A stretch of 64,000 bases of DNA from Lineus longissimus (taxonomy: Eukaryota; Nemertea; Pilidiophora; Heteronemertea; Lineidae): contig NC_088320.1 in the NCBI RefSeq assembly GCF_910592395.1, forward strand, positions 14,756,501 to 14,820,500. The letters run 5' to 3'. Both the position numbers and the translations under genes were made by a program. This document shows, one piece after another, positions 22,309 to 31,900 of the stretch. The notes under the pieces were generated by a model, which saw nothing but the letters and a program-made list of their open reading frames with translations, was not told the origin of the DNA and made no database searches. Position 1 is the stretch's first letter. Each line of letters begins with the position of its first letter.

Positions 22309-22545
22309 TTAATTAGTGATGTTCTTTGGCAAACCTTGCTTTTCCAGATATCCTTTCGTAATAATAGCTAGTGACACAGCACCAGTTAGCTTCAATGCTT
22401 CCATCAAGTCAGGTTTACTAGGATCACCAATGTTTGACTTGAGTAGCTTTTTAGCAGCCATTCCATAGCCAACAACAAGTGCTGCTAAAACTGCAGAATG
22501 GTAAATTGTGTTTCCAATATTTTTCGTGTCGATCATTGTGCTCAT
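22309..22545 (-). CDS. Small conserved Polinton membrane protein (78 residues)
   Basis: The ATG is in ATAAATAAATGAG. It aligns end to end with the 78-residue Polinton-2 protein at 51099-51335: NTLYQS/NTIYHS, GYSM/GYGM, KRFLRINIG.PS..DL / KKLLKSNIG.PS.PDL, LKLGGTVA/LKLTGAVS, then YL..QG.LP.NI. It has two hydrophobic segments. In both elements it lies next to capsid genes. Function unknown; the strong conservation between divergent elements argues for a structural virion role. Confidence 0.8.
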   Translation of the reverse strand: MSTMIDTKNIGNTIYHSAVLAALVVGYGMAAKKLLKSNIGDPSKPDLMEALKLTGAVSLAIITKGYLEKQGLPKNITN

Positions 22546-22574
22546 TTATTTATAGTAAAATTTTTTTTTTAAAT

Positions 22575-22889
22575 TTATAAGATCATATTTTCAGATTTTT
22601 GTTTAGCTTTAAGTTTTTTAACATCATTATGTAATTTTTCTTCACTAGGATCAATAGGTGATGAATTTTTGGAATAGAACCAAACAAAACCTGCTAAGGT
22701 GATGCCACTTATCAATATTAAAGGATAGCAGTTTGTAGACAAATAATAACTTTGCTTAATGTCATCATCTGTTTTAACTTTTTTCTTTCCTTTATTCAAC
22801 TGACCTAATTTTTTACCCCATTCAACTCTTTTAGGATTCTTTGGCTTTTCTGTTGTTGTAATTTCAGTTGTTGTGTTTTCTCCGTCCAT
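22575..22889 (-). CDS. Tail-anchored basic membrane protein of Polinton-1
   Basis: The 104-residue protein has a basic N-terminal half (KNPKRVEWGKKLGQLNKGKKK) and one membrane segment (LILISGITLAGFVWFY). It is homologous to the Polinton-2 protein at 61667-62173, which has the same basic motif (W.RELGRRSKEFK) and a membrane helix but a longer acidic linker. The ATG at 22889 is preceded by AAAATAAACAGAT, a variant of the start box. Function unknown. Confidence 0.7.
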   Translation of the reverse strand: MDGENTTTEITTTEKPKNPKRVEWGKKLGQLNKGKKKVKTDDDIKQSYYLSTNCYPLILISGITLAGFVWFYSKNSSPIDPSEEKLHNDVKKLKAKQKSENMIL

Positions 22890-22914
22890 ATCTGTTTATT
22901 TTATGAAAAAATAT

Positions 22915-23040
22915 TAGCGACTATTAAAGTCATTATTAGCGACTATTAAAGTCATTATTAAAGTCATTATTAGCGACTATTAAATCATGTTGATTTTTTG
23001 TGTGATGATAGTTGATTTTTTGTGTGATGATAGTTTATTT
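22915..23040. repeat. Tandem repeats between divergent Polinton-1 genes
   Basis: AGCGACTATTAAAGTCATT recurs about three and a half times (22915-22986), followed by two copies of TTGATTTTTTGTGTGATGAT (22989-23030). ACTATTAAAGT is itself imperfectly symmetric. The patch separates the minus-strand gene starting at 22889 from the plus-strand gene at 23100, so it is the shared upstream region of a divergent pair. Confidence 0.8.
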
Positions 23041-23099
23041 TTGTGATTTTAAATGTGGTGATGATTAATTTTAATAAAAATTAGGTTGTCATAAATGAA

Positions 23100-23795
23100 A
23101 TGAAGACAGATGTTAGATTTGACAACTTTGAAGACATATATGGAAAAGTTGTTGAAGCATTAGAAAATGACGCAAGACACTATCAATATGACATGTCACT
23201 TGTTTCATACAATCGTTATTATTTGCGAGAGCAGCTTAAAATAGCTGGAAAATATGTAAATTTATATTGTAATCATTGGATTTGTCAAGATTGTTATTCA
23301 ACAGATTGTACTATACTAGAGAATGAAGTCGTTTGTAATGATTGTGGCACTGTAGACAATGCTTTTGATTCATACTCTCGTACTTCACCAGATTTGTGGA
23401 CAAATTCTATTCAAAAAACGTATATTTGTGGATCACACTATGGCATGGAAAAAACTCATAAGTATGTGATATCTAAATTTTCAAAATTTAAAGAACACTA
23501 TAAAGACGAACTATTGTTCAAGAGAGTGGACTATCATTTAATTGCCAAGGATGTGAAAAGGTTAGAAGACCTGTTTGAACAGAATAAGGATAAACTAAAC
23601 AGAAAGTCCTTCTTTTTTAACAAACATATATTTCAAAAATTAAATGAACACTATCTTTTAGCACCAGCAAGTATCAGCGCAGCGACGAGAAAAGAATTGA
23701 AAAAATTGGACGCAAAAGCAGCTGCATCAGCGAGTGTATTAACATCTTCTTTAGAAAAGGTGTATGAAGATTTTAAAACATTAAATTGGCCTTAG
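23100..23795 (+). CDS. Zinc-ribbon protein, candidate transcription factor (VLTF3/TFIIB-like)
   Basis: In this 231-residue protein residues ~60-85 form a four-cysteine ribbon (CQDC ... VCNDCGTVD), the layout found in TFIIB and in the VLTF3 late transcription factors of large DNA viruses. A helical, charged C-terminus follows (LLFKRVDYHLIAKDVKRLEDLF). Polinton-2 has a candidate VLTF3-like gene at 63126. The ribbon is clear; the assignment to transcription is inference from it and from the TAAATG start boxes. The ATG at 23100 follows CATAAATGAA, whose own ATG is one codon upstream but in another frame. Confidence 0.55.
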   Translation: MKTDVRFDNFEDIYGKVVEALENDARHYQYDMSLVSYNRYYLREQLKIAGKYVNLYCNHWICQDCYSTDCTILENEVVCNDCGTVDNAFDSYSRTSPDLWTNSIQKTYICGSHYGMEKTHKYVISKFSKFKEHYKDELLFKRVDYHLIAKDVKRLEDLFEQNKDKLNRKSFFFNKHIFQKLNEHYLLAPASISAATRKELKKLDAKAAASASVLTSSLEKVYEDFKTLNWP

Positions 23796-23826
23796 ATTTT
23801 ATAAAGTCAGACTCTATAAAATTTAG
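23793..23826. terminator. Hairpin between convergent Polinton-1 genes
   Basis: GATTTTATAAAGTC and GACTCTATAAAATTT form imperfect arms directly between the stop codons of the convergent genes ending at 23795 (+) and 23823 (-). A bidirectional 3'-end signal is inferred from position. Confidence 0.5.
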
Positions 23827-24242
23827 GAATCCTCGCATGTGTCCTCTGCTTCACGCGTCATTGCAGTTTCAGCAGTATTGACTACAATTGTACCTGCAGC
23901 TAAAAGTGTTGGATTCATATATTGACCCAGTTGTTTTTTTATTTCATGGTTTACTATGATATTGTCATTTAATTTTTCATGTAATTTTTTTTGATCCAAA
24001 TTTGGAAATACCATTTTTACTGCTTGAGTATATCCAAATAGTAAATTAGATACTAAATCATCAGCAATCTGAGTATTATATTTGATGTTATACTCATTAT
24101 GTAATTTTTCAATATTTTTTTGTGACGCTTTTTTAATCGTAGCCTCAGATGATTTTATTCCTAGTTTATTTAGTAATCCTGATTGATAGTGTGAAAGTAA
24201 TTCACTTCGCATGTCACACTCGTCTTCAACAATAGTTTCCAT
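23823..24242 (-). CDS. Polinton conserved protein of unknown function (139 residues)
   Basis: The ATG is in ATAAATAAATGG. A mostly helical protein with a hydrophobic stretch near the C-terminus (MNPTLLAAGTIVV). It aligns with the C-terminal half of the Polinton-2 protein at 62223-63074 (helix, NLL.GYTQAVKMVFP / KTVIKAYTKLSRWLLP, LHEKLND..I.NHEIKKQLG / LYHDLRNDYLITNELDKWLG, then a small-residue hydrophobic segment). Polinton-2 adds a long Gln/Asn-rich N-terminus. It sits 4 bases from the ATPase gene on the same strand. Confidence 0.75.
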   Translation of the reverse strand: METIVEDECDMRSELLSHYQSGLLNKLGIKSSEATIKKASQKNIEKLHNEYNIKYNTQIADDLVSNLLFGYTQAVKMVFPNLDQKKLHEKLNDNIIVNHEIKKQLGQYMNPTLLAAGTIVVNTAETAMTREAEDTCEDS

Positions 24243-24246
24243 TTAT

Positions 24247-24867
24247 TTATGATAAAAAATAATCAAAAGGCATCTTTCTGCGCAGTATAAGCTTCTTTCC
24301 TGCATCAATCTGCACAAGAACTGTGTCTTTTTCGCTTTGTGGAATACAGCGATTTTCTTTGAAAATTTGATCCATAGATAATTGATCATTCATTGTATGA
24401 ATCACCATGTGTTTACAATTTTCTCTAAAATCTTTTACAACTGCATTATATTTTTGTGTCAAAAGCCACACAGAAATGCCATAATGTCTTCCTGAGAAAG
24501 CTAGTTCAGTCAATTTTGTACACTTATTCTTTGATTCCCACAAATTAGCACAATCATCAATGATAAATAATGTTTGGTGATCTTGACTTTTTAAATTTTC
24601 AATCGCATCTTCTAAGCATATATTTAAATCTGTAAGTACTAATTTTGGAGGATAAACAATTACACCTTTATCTTGTGTAATCCATGCTCTATCTTGGTAA
24701 GTTTTATTCATGTCAATCGTAGGACAAAATATCACAATGTCATCGAATTTTTTACGAAATTCTTTTTCAAGTAAATCTAGTATAAAGTAGGTCTTGCCAC
24801 AATCAGTCATTCCGACAATTAACATATTGAACGGTGGATCACAATATAATTCACTCGTCATACTCAT
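24247..24867 (-). CDS. A32/FtsK-HerA-like genome-packaging ATPase
   Basis: The 206-residue protein has Walker A at ~residues 18-25 (GMTDCGKT) and Walker B (TLFIIDDCAN) at ~100, followed by the SGRHYG..VWLLTQKYN motif typical of viral packaging ATPases of this lineage. The Polinton-2 homolog at 52667-53287 shares all of them. It would drive DNA into capsids made by the adjacent major capsid protein. The ATG lies in AAAATAAATG. Confidence 0.93.
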   Translation of the reverse strand: MSMTSELYCDPPFNMLIVGMTDCGKTYFILDLLEKEFRKKFDDIVIFCPTIDMNKTYQDRAWITQDKGVIVYPPKLVLTDLNICLEDAIENLKSQDHQTLFIIDDCANLWESKNKCTKLTELAFSGRHYGISVWLLTQKYNAVVKDFRENCKHMVIHTMNDQLSMDQIFKENRCIPQSEKDTVLVQIDAGKKLILRRKMPFDYFLS

Positions 24868-24879
24868 TTATTTTAACAA

Positions 24880-24905
24880 CTCGGTTGTCAAATTTGACAA
24901 CCGAG
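24880..24905. repeat. 26-bp perfect palindrome with AAATTT centre
   Basis: The 13-base arms (CTCGGTTGTCAAA and its complement) meet without a spacer. The palindrome lies between the ATPase start and the major capsid gene's end. Other palindromes with the same TCAAATTTGA centre but different arms occur at 27614, 27766 and 27800. Confidence 0.85.
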
Positions 24906-24943
24906 AGAAAGTCAACACTCTCGCTATGCGAAATATTTTGTGG

Positions 24944-26158
24944 TTAGTGTACAATGCCCTTTACTCGTTTATTCTCAAGTCCTACTAGCCCATCAGCTAC
25001 AATATAGACAAGCATGTCATATTCTGTTTCAGTACTTCTGGTAAGTTCAAGTTGTAAACCATGTTTAATATTGCTCATGGCAGTTCCAGATCCATGTAAA
25101 TAGTTGTCCTCTGTACTTCTCAGATCAATCCACAGAGCATATTTATGATTTTCATAGAATTTCTCGACATCCATCATGCAGTCTTCAGTTTGCTTAAGAT
25201 CTTCTGACATATAAAGTCGTTTTATTTCATCAAATTGATTATAGGCTTTCATTCCTGACTTGTATATACAGTGAGAAATTCCTTCTGAAGTAATGGTCAC
25301 ATTAGTGATGTCTGGATTTTGAAAACTTGTATTTTCGGCATCATACTCAGCGTATTTTTTCTGGAAAAATATCAGAATACCCTTTGTAGAAGCGCGATTG
25401 ACATCTACATTGATATTCATGCGTTTATTCTTTCCAATTGAATCTGTCCTCAAAAGATGCACGTCTTCATATCGAAATCTAGTATCAGCATAAATTGCTT
25501 CGATTTCCTCACTAAGTTCTGTGGAAAAGACTGTTTCATACTCAAGTTGAATATCTTTCACAGCACATGTTTTTGACGTTGCAGTTCCTGTCACAACATA
25601 TTTTGCGTCATTAAATTTGATGTTATATTCAATGGATTCTAAAATAGCTGATGGGTAAAAAGGTAGATGATCATCAAATATTTCTGACTCAATAGGAATA
25701 CAATATCTGTCACCAAATGCTGTTTTAATAGCATCTTTTCGTTGCTCCTTGTCAATACCTTGCTGAACACGATTTTTCCTTTGTTTTTCTGTCAACCAAA
25801 AATCCTTGAACGTATTATAGATGTAAGATTTGTCCACTTCACTCATTGTTTTTCCACCCAATTTAGTAGTAATTCTTTCTACAATATTTCGACCTACATT
25901 CGCCACAAATCCAGCTGCTGCAGCATTGGCTGCATTACTTGCTTTTGATGAGGTAGAAAGTTTAAATGTAAGTTTCAAACTTTTAGGAACAATCACTTGT
26001 CCTTTTTCAAGCTGAGGAATTTTCACATAAAGTGTTTCTCCAGGATTCACAGAATTAGGATTGTGAGTAATGACTTCATAATTTCTTTTAGCTTTGAGCC
26101 CCTTGGCTATTTTGTTTGATCTATAAGGATCAAGATATTTACCAAACGATGTGTCCAT
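24944..26158 (-). CDS. Major capsid protein (double jelly roll)
   Basis: The 404-residue protein has the conserved Polinton MCP start (ITHNPNSVNPGETLYVKIP), the TFKDFWLTE...NRV..GI block at ~115-135, and LRSTEDNYLHGSG near 350. The Polinton-2 protein at 49764-51020 shares these. Family knowledge: it forms trimeric hexon capsomers of icosahedral particles. No frame damage is visible. The ATG at 26158 lies in ATAAATAAATGG. It is next to the packaging ATPase, the usual pairing. Confidence 0.93.
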   Translation of the reverse strand: MDTSFGKYLDPYRSNKIAKGLKAKRNYEVITHNPNSVNPGETLYVKIPQLEKGQVIVPKSLKLTFKLSTSSKASNAANAAAAGFVANVGRNIVERITTKLGGKTMSEVDKSYIYNTFKDFWLTEKQRKNRVQQGIDKEQRKDAIKTAFGDRYCIPIESEIFDDHLPFYPSAILESIEYNIKFNDAKYVVTGTATSKTCAVKDIQLEYETVFSTELSEEIEAIYADTRFRYEDVHLLRTDSIGKNKRMNINVDVNRASTKGILIFFQKKYAEYDAENTSFQNPDITNVTITSEGISHCIYKSGMKAYNQFDEIKRLYMSEDLKQTEDCMMDVEKFYENHKYALWIDLRSTEDNYLHGSGTAMSNIKHGLQLELTRSTETEYDMLVYIVADGLVGLENKRVKGIVH

Positions 26159-26190
26159 TTATTTATAGTAAAAATTTTTTAAAAAAAATC

Positions 26191-26212
26191 AATGTGCCAA
26201 AAATGGCACATT
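26191..26212. repeat. Hairpin upstream of the MCP start
   Basis: AATGTGCCA and TGGCACATT are perfect arms around AAAA. It lies between the divergent MCP (-) and 26233 (+) starts, where a shared regulatory site is as likely as a 3'-end signal. Confidence 0.6.
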
Positions 26213-26232
26213 CAAATAAAATGTTTAAATAA

Positions 26233-26517
26233 ATGCCTAACATGTGTGGGATTAAATACTTTTACCCAGCAGCTATTGAGGAACTAAAAGAGGACATTCA
26301 AAAAATAAAAAACAGTCAGTTGGATGCTGGTGTTATAACAGCGAGTAAAGTCAATACTAAAGTGGATCAACTTGAGATATCAGTGAATGACAGTTTCACC
26401 AAATTAGAAAGATGGTGGACTATCGTTGGAACTTATTTAGACTATATGTTCACCCGTAGAAGATGGAAAAATGTACCCAAGGAGCTGAAAGAACTTCCTT
26501 CATTGCAAATTGAGTAA
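26233..26517 (+). CDS. Small helical protein of Polinton-1, unknown
   Basis: This 94-residue ORF has an ATG within AAATAAATG and is divergent from the MCP gene. Helical region IEELKEDIQKIKNSQ and heptad-like VDQLEISVNDSFTKLERWW suggest a short coiled coil. There is no family match and no counterpart in the visible Polinton-2. It is followed by a strong hairpin between convergent genes, supporting a real transcription unit. Confidence 0.55.
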   Translation: MPNMCGIKYFYPAAIEELKEDIQKIKNSQLDAGVITASKVNTKVDQLEISVNDSFTKLERWWTIVGTYLDYMFTRRRWKNVPKELKELPSLQIE

Positions 26518-26542
26518 GCTTACGAGCTTAGTGAGTAGCGAG

Positions 26543-26580
26543 TAACATGTTTATAATTTGAAGACATTATAAACATGTTA
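26543..26580. terminator. 15-bp-arm hairpin between convergent genes
   Basis: TAACATGTTTATAAT and its perfect complement flank an 8-base loop. The right arm ends exactly on the integrase stop codon (26578-26580). It separates the + gene ending at 26517 from the - integrase gene, so a two-way 3'-end signal is likely. Confidence 0.7.
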
Positions 26581-27585
26581 CTTCTTTCTCAACCGTGATT
26601 CAATAATATTTTCTTTATCAAGTCCTTCTTTGTGTTTAATTGTTGACTCAATTTTAGCTTCTTTATCTGCTTTCTCAACCTCAGAAGAATCAGCTTCTTC
26701 ATCAATTGTAGCTAGCACTTGCTGCAAAGCATCAAGTCTAACTCTTTCGTCATTATTTAAGATAGCATGAACACCTTCAATATTTTTGATAGTGTAAGTT
26801 CTATTGCTCCAAATCTGTTTGTAACCCTTTGTAAATATAGGTCTCTTCAATTTTTTTCTAACTAATTCTCCAATGTTAAACTTGTGTACAACGGGCATAG
26901 ATTTTTCTGCATTTAATTCAACTAATTCAGTAGCATGAAGGTTAGCTTCATTTGGACTATAGTCTAAAATGCCAGAATGAGGTCTTTTATTGTATGCACT
27001 AATGTAATCTTGCAAATGATCAACCCATTTGACTGTATTTTTCTCTGTGAAATCTTTGAAGACCATTTCTTTAATAGTTCTAGATAGTCTATCAATTAAG
27101 CCTAATGCATGATGATCACCAATATCCACTGTTCCATGTCTAATGTTTAACTCTTTGAATAAATCTTGTAGTGGTTTGTTTAAAAATTCATTGCCTGAAT
27201 CTGTAATAATAAGTGTAATACTTCCAGTATCATTATAAATTTTTTCAAAGCCATTTTTCACTTCAAACTTAGTTTTATTTTTTAATGCTTCAGCATAAGC
27301 TTTTCTTGTGAAAGTATCAATAGCAAGTAAAATCCATTTATACCCTTTATTTTGCCTTGAGTAATTACTCATGTCCAAAAGATCCATGAACCAAAGAGCA
27401 TTTTCACGATAAGCAATAATGTGACCTTGGATTTTATTGGACTGCTTTTTGTGAAGCTGATAGCTTTTCTGAGATTTTACAAATTGGTCAATGTCATCAA
27501 ATTTTATACTAGGATCCTTCTTTTTCATGATTTTATAACATTTTAAAGCAGAAGGATATTTGTAACTTGCATATGCTTCTTGCAT
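26578..27585 (-). CDS. Polinton DDE integrase, no chromodomain, Asp at third catalytic site
   Basis: The 335-residue retroviral-type integrase core has the first Asp in WFMDLLDMSNYS (~72) and the second in IITDSGNEF (~129). Where the catalytic Glu should be, 36 residues on, it reads LIDRLSRTIKE. The Polinton-2 integrase has VVERFNRTLKE there. The third acidic residue is thus Asp. Downstream is a basic region (ELVRKKLKRPIF) but no chromodomain. The enzyme joins element ends to 6-bp staggered host sites. ATG in AAATAAATG. Frame intact; activity uncertain. Confidence 0.9.
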   Translation of the reverse strand: MQEAYASYKYPSALKCYKIMKKKDPSIKFDDIDQFVKSQKSYQLHKKQSNKIQGHIIAYRENALWFMDLLDMSNYSRQNKGYKWILLAIDTFTRKAYAEALKNKTKFEVKNGFEKIYNDTGSITLIITDSGNEFLNKPLQDLFKELNIRHGTVDIGDHHALGLIDRLSRTIKEMVFKDFTEKNTVKWVDHLQDYISAYNKRPHSGILDYSPNEANLHATELVELNAEKSMPVVHKFNIGELVRKKLKRPIFTKGYKQIWSNRTYTIKNIEGVHAILNNDERVRLDALQQVLATIDEEADSSEVEKADKEAKIESTIKHKEGLDKENIIESRLRKK

Positions 27586-27613
27586 TTATTTTAAAGAATA
27601 TTTATGAATTTTT

Positions 27614-27631
27614 GTTTTCAAATTTGAAAAC
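27614..27631. repeat. 18-bp perfect palindrome, AAATTT centre
   Basis: GTTTTCAAATTTGAAAAC lies in the short gap between the integrase start and the 423-residue gene's stop. Confidence 0.8.
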
Positions 27632-27648
27632 ATCTTAAATTCTTTTAT

Positions 27649-28920
27649 TTAGAGAATAGTTTGAACTAAAAGACCTACAAAAATTAATCCCATTGTAAAA
27701 GGTAAATGACTCGCTTCGCTGACGCTTGTTTCACTACTTGCTTCGCTCGTAGAAGTAGTTTGTTCATTCATCAAATTTGATGAATTAGTTTGTGGTTGTT
27801 CGCTCATCAAATTTGATGAGCGAGTCACTTGTCGCTTTTTTCTGACATTGATATGTGAATTGATGCCAAAAGTTGTATTTTCTGTAGCGGTCAACAGAGA
27901 GTTATTATACCCTTCAATTATACCAATATGTAATCGCATATGACTAGGAACAAGTTGTAATCCTAATCCAACGGCAAAATCTAATCGTGAACCTGCTTTT
28001 TCTAAAGCATATGCAAGCGCTTGTTTTGAGTGAATGAGTACGCTCGCCGACTGAAATGTTTTGATGGAATCAACTAATGTTTGACCTTGAATCGCATCTT
28101 CCACTAAAATTCCAAATTGTATCTGTGTGTCCAATGAATCAAGAATATCCTGTCGAATCATGGTTTGTGAACCTAGAATACAATAAACATAGGTTCTAAT
28201 CGATTCATTGATTCTACTCATGCCCGCTTTAGTCAATCCTTGACTGTCTAAGGTGATAAAATTTGTCCAATCGTCTGAGTAAATGAACGATAAATTATCA
28301 ATATAAAGTCTATGATGGTCTGCATAGACATATCCTTTTTTATCTGCATTAAATGGAAACTTACTAGGATCATTCAAATAATAGTTGCCATTGTCCATGA
28401 CAATGTCTAGCGCTTGTATTTTCCCTTTGTGAAAATAGTTGAAGTCAACAGAACCAAATTCAAGTTTCAAATTTTCATAGGCTTGTTTATTGTAAGGATT
28501 TTTTGATAAATTAAAGTCAGGATTTCCTGGTAATGGAATTTTTAGCTGGTGTAATATCTTTCTGATGGTGAAGTACACGTGGAATCTAAAAATACTTTGT
28601 ACTAAAGGATCAGCATGATTAATATGATTATGCCAGCTTACACCTGAACCTGATGTTGCGCAGTATAGTGCAAATTTAAATTGGTTTTCCCAGTTATTCA
28701 TACTTGCATTTTTAATATAATCTTGTACTTGAGAATAAGTGGTAAATTTTCGTGGATTCACCTTAGCAGGAAAAATATCAATTGTATTGAAATAAAAAAA
28801 TTCATTTGGTGTGACATGAATTTTTTGATGAATGAAAGGATTCTTGGTTAAAGAATTATTCTTATAAGTGACAGGATAGTTTACATTAGCATTATATTTT
28901 AAATACTTTGGAAAGTCCAT
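27649..28920 (-). CDS. Polinton-1 423-residue protein, unknown, C-terminal membrane anchor
   Basis: The ATG is in AAAATAAATGG. Residues ~1-330 look like a folded mixed domain (ends MRLHIGIIEGYNN). Then come a basic KKRQ site, a Ser/Thr/Glu-rich linker, and a terminal hydrophobic segment (FTMGLIFVGLLVQTIL), as in a type I or tail-anchored surface protein. The linker is built partly from two DNA palindromes with AAATTT centres (27766-27785, 27800-27823) that encode SSNLM-type repeats. It has no counterpart in the visible Polinton-2. A surface or particle protein is a guess. Confidence 0.7.
   Translation of the reverse strand: MDFPKYLKYNANVNYPVTYKNNSLTKNPFIHQKIHVTPNEFFYFNTIDIFPAKVNPRKFTTYSQVQDYIKNASMNNWENQFKFALYCATSGSGVSWHNHINHADPLVQSIFRFHVYFTIRKILHQLKIPLPGNPDFNLSKNPYNKQAYENLKLEFGSVDFNYFHKGKIQALDIVMDNGNYYLNDPSKFPFNADKKGYVYADHHRLYIDNLSFIYSDDWTNFITLDSQGLTKAGMSRINESIRTYVYCILGSQTMIRQDILDSLDTQIQFGILVEDAIQGQTLVDSIKTFQSASVLIHSKQALAYALEKAGSRLDFAVGLGLQLVPSHMRLHIGIIEGYNNSLLTATENTTFGINSHINVRKKRQVTRSSNLMSEQPQTNSSNLMNEQTTSTSEASSETSVSEASHLPFTMGLIFVGLLVQTIL
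27766..27823. repeat. Two perfect palindromes inside a coding region
   Basis: ATTCATCAAATTTGATGAAT (27766-27785) and a 24-bp palindrome centred on the same CATCAAATTTGATG core (27800-27823, arms extended by TCGCT/AGCGA) are in the same frame and give the repeated SSNLM peptide in the linker of the surrounding protein. Confidence 0.85.
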
Positions 28921-28995
28921 TTATTTTTATTTTTATTTTTTTTTAATCAGGGCTACCAATTTGGTATACCTGCGAGCGTAGCGAGTAGGCCTTGT

Positions 28996-31900
28996 TTATT
29001 TTTTAAATCCAAGAGCTAAAGTACTTATTCCATCTTCCAATATTGTACCTTTATCATCATTCGCATTCAATGCACATTTAGTCACTTGTTCAGTGTAAAT
29101 TTGATGATGTCTTGACCTAAACACATTCATCCTTTTTTCGATTGGAATTTTTTCCAAGAGCACAGACTTGTAATCTTCAATAGTGATGTCATTTTTGACT
29201 ACGTTCTTCTTGACACCTTTACATTTCTTAACCTCTTCATCTTTATCAGTTGTATAGGCATATAATTTAGAACGTAAAGCGATGAACTCAGTGATGACAT
29301 GACCAGCTTCTTCGTCTTTAAATTTTCCAATGACTTTCTTGTTTGTTTCATCAAACAATGGAGTGTCTTTTGGAAAATTTGAAAAGTCAAATAATTCAGC
29401 ATCTTTCTGCATGTCTTTGAGGATATCATCAGTTTGAATGTGATAGACTAATGAGTCAGTATCAGTGTACAACAGTTGTGCTTTGTCGCAGGAGTACTTT
29501 TTCATCATATGATTATAATGGAAATCATACATGTGTATTTTTGACAGGTCTAGAATCGCTTGACCCATAAATATTGGTTTATTGAGACAAACTTCTACTT
29601 TTTGAGATTCAACCATGACAAGATCTTCACTGAAAATTTTGTGATCTTTATAGTTGTTCGAATTGACTAATTTTCGAAGCTGAGGGACATTTGTAGCCAA
29701 TTTTATATTTTTTCTATATCTGACTGATTCCATTGTCTTTCCAAAGCATGAATTGTTCATCAATTTGAAGAAGTCCTTTTCAAAGTCATTTTTCGCTTTG
29801 GCTCGTTGACTTGTGTTCAAGTCAATGTACTCTTTCAAAAAGTATGATTCTGTGTAGGAAATTCCTCTATGAATCATAGTCAATTTTAAACCTTGACTCA
29901 AATAGAACTTCAAAGCCTTGTGATGCACAATATATTTTTTCTTGTCTTGTAAATTTGGGATCAACTTATCATTCAAATGTCCAGGGGCAAGTGGATAGGC
30001 ATTATGTAGGTCATGTAATTCTTGAGGATATTCTAAGTCCACTTCTAAAGTACATGGAATGCTTTGCCACTTTAATAATTCTGATTGAGTCATCCATTTA
30101 AAATTAGAATGTGGTAATTTTTCACTCATGGATAATCCATACAAATTATTCGCATCGAGATAAGAAATATAACTTGTAGGTTGACCCTTGTCAAAATCTT
30201 TCAAATAGGGATTATTTGCTTTTGCATATCTGTGACTTGCTCGACAGATTCCTCCTCGAATGCCACATTCAAAGAAGTTGTAATGGTCTACATCTGTTAA
30301 AAGTTCAATTTTAACGTCAGTCTTTTTCAACATGGCTTGCCAAGACAATCCTGAGGCCGAATAAGCCCAGACTGGATCTAAATTATAAATCTCCATGCAT
30401 GTCTGTCTGAAATTATCCATAATATCAGCTAGTAGAAGAACATCAGTTCTCAAATAAATTTCATGGTAATCTCTAAATGTTTTGCATCCAAATTTTTCCC
30501 ATACATTCTTTGCATGAGAATAGTCTTCTTGTGAAATTTTTGTAGCATTAAACTCTGAGTCAAATGCTTCAATGGGAGGTAATTGTTGACTCTGAAATTT
30601 TTCATAAGAATCTACCCATTCATAAGGATAGACTCCTTTTCTTGTCACAAGGTCAAAGGCATCGCCTTTGAAAAATTTTGACAGATTCTTTTTCTCTGTG
30701 TTAGGTAAATTATTTGCAAGATTTGCTAGAGATGACTGCATGAGTCTATATGAGTCAAGAAATCTGATCGATAGAGTCTTATGCTCGTCAACCTGTAACG
30801 TCTTGCTGAATGAAATATAGTTTTCACTATTTTTCGCGATGACATTCAGTCTACCTTTCAAATTTTTCACAAACAGATGAGCATCATAACCTGAAAGATT
30901 ATGAAAATAAACAGGTATGAAATCAGGTGCTTGTAATTGAAGGTTACAATTATTACAGGCTGCTCCTCTGTATTTTCCATTAAAATGGTTGTGATCACGA
31001 ACTTTATAATTTTTTTCTGTAAATTCCTTGTCACAGACATAACATTTTTCAGCTGTCTTGTGCTTAACCTGTTGTACTTGTGTTAAGGCTAACATAGCTT
31101 TAGGTTTACTAAAATGCTTGTCATGAATGTTATAGACAGCTTTTTCAATCTCTTCACAGAATCTTTCTCCGATATTTTCATTAGGATCGTTGACACTATA
31201 TTCTACTAAGAGATTTTCAGCCTTGATTTGATTCTTGTCAAAACAAGTATAGAAGCTGAATGAGTTAGGAATATGTTCTTGAATTTGAACAGTCTTTTCA
31301 CCTAATTGTTTGTCGATAGTCTTCAAAGATGATTCAAAATCAGCGACGATAAAGACAGGATGTTTTTGTTCCAATTTTTTATGTTTAAATTCCAGGATTT
31401 TTTCATGATCCTTAGGCATGCTAACTCTGACACATTCAAACTGCTTACAGTTCTCAAAATGTTGATTGTATCTTCTTTCACATTCCTCTTTCGCTGGAGC
31501 TGAAGTAATTTTCATACATCTGAAGCATACTTTTACTGCTCCTTTATGTTTAGAATGATCTTTAGAAACCAGCCTAGAAAAGTTCTTGATCCAAGCATAG
31601 TGATAATTTGCATTATCTTTGACATTTTCAACCTTTTCACCTTCTGGAAAATCGTTCTCATCTTTGTAGTGCAGAAGATTAATATACTTGTCTTCTGCTA
31701 GAATTCTCTCAGATATTCTAACTGGGGAAATTGGGTAAACTGTAGTTTCATTTCCAAAGCATACTTTCTGTCTAGGGATAAATGTAAATACATTGACTGC
31801 TAAGTCAGGATTATTCTTCTCAAATTTCTCAATATCCTTGATTTTGACTGGATATTCTAAATCTTTGAACATGTGGTCAAATTCAGATTTGTTGTAATTT

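Noticed and set aside
24917-28985. CTCGCTATGCTCG-type blocks in Polinton-1 as members of the Polinton-2 repeat family
   Set aside because: They look similar but do not form the GAGC/GCTC and GGAC/GTCC stems; at best a distant analog.
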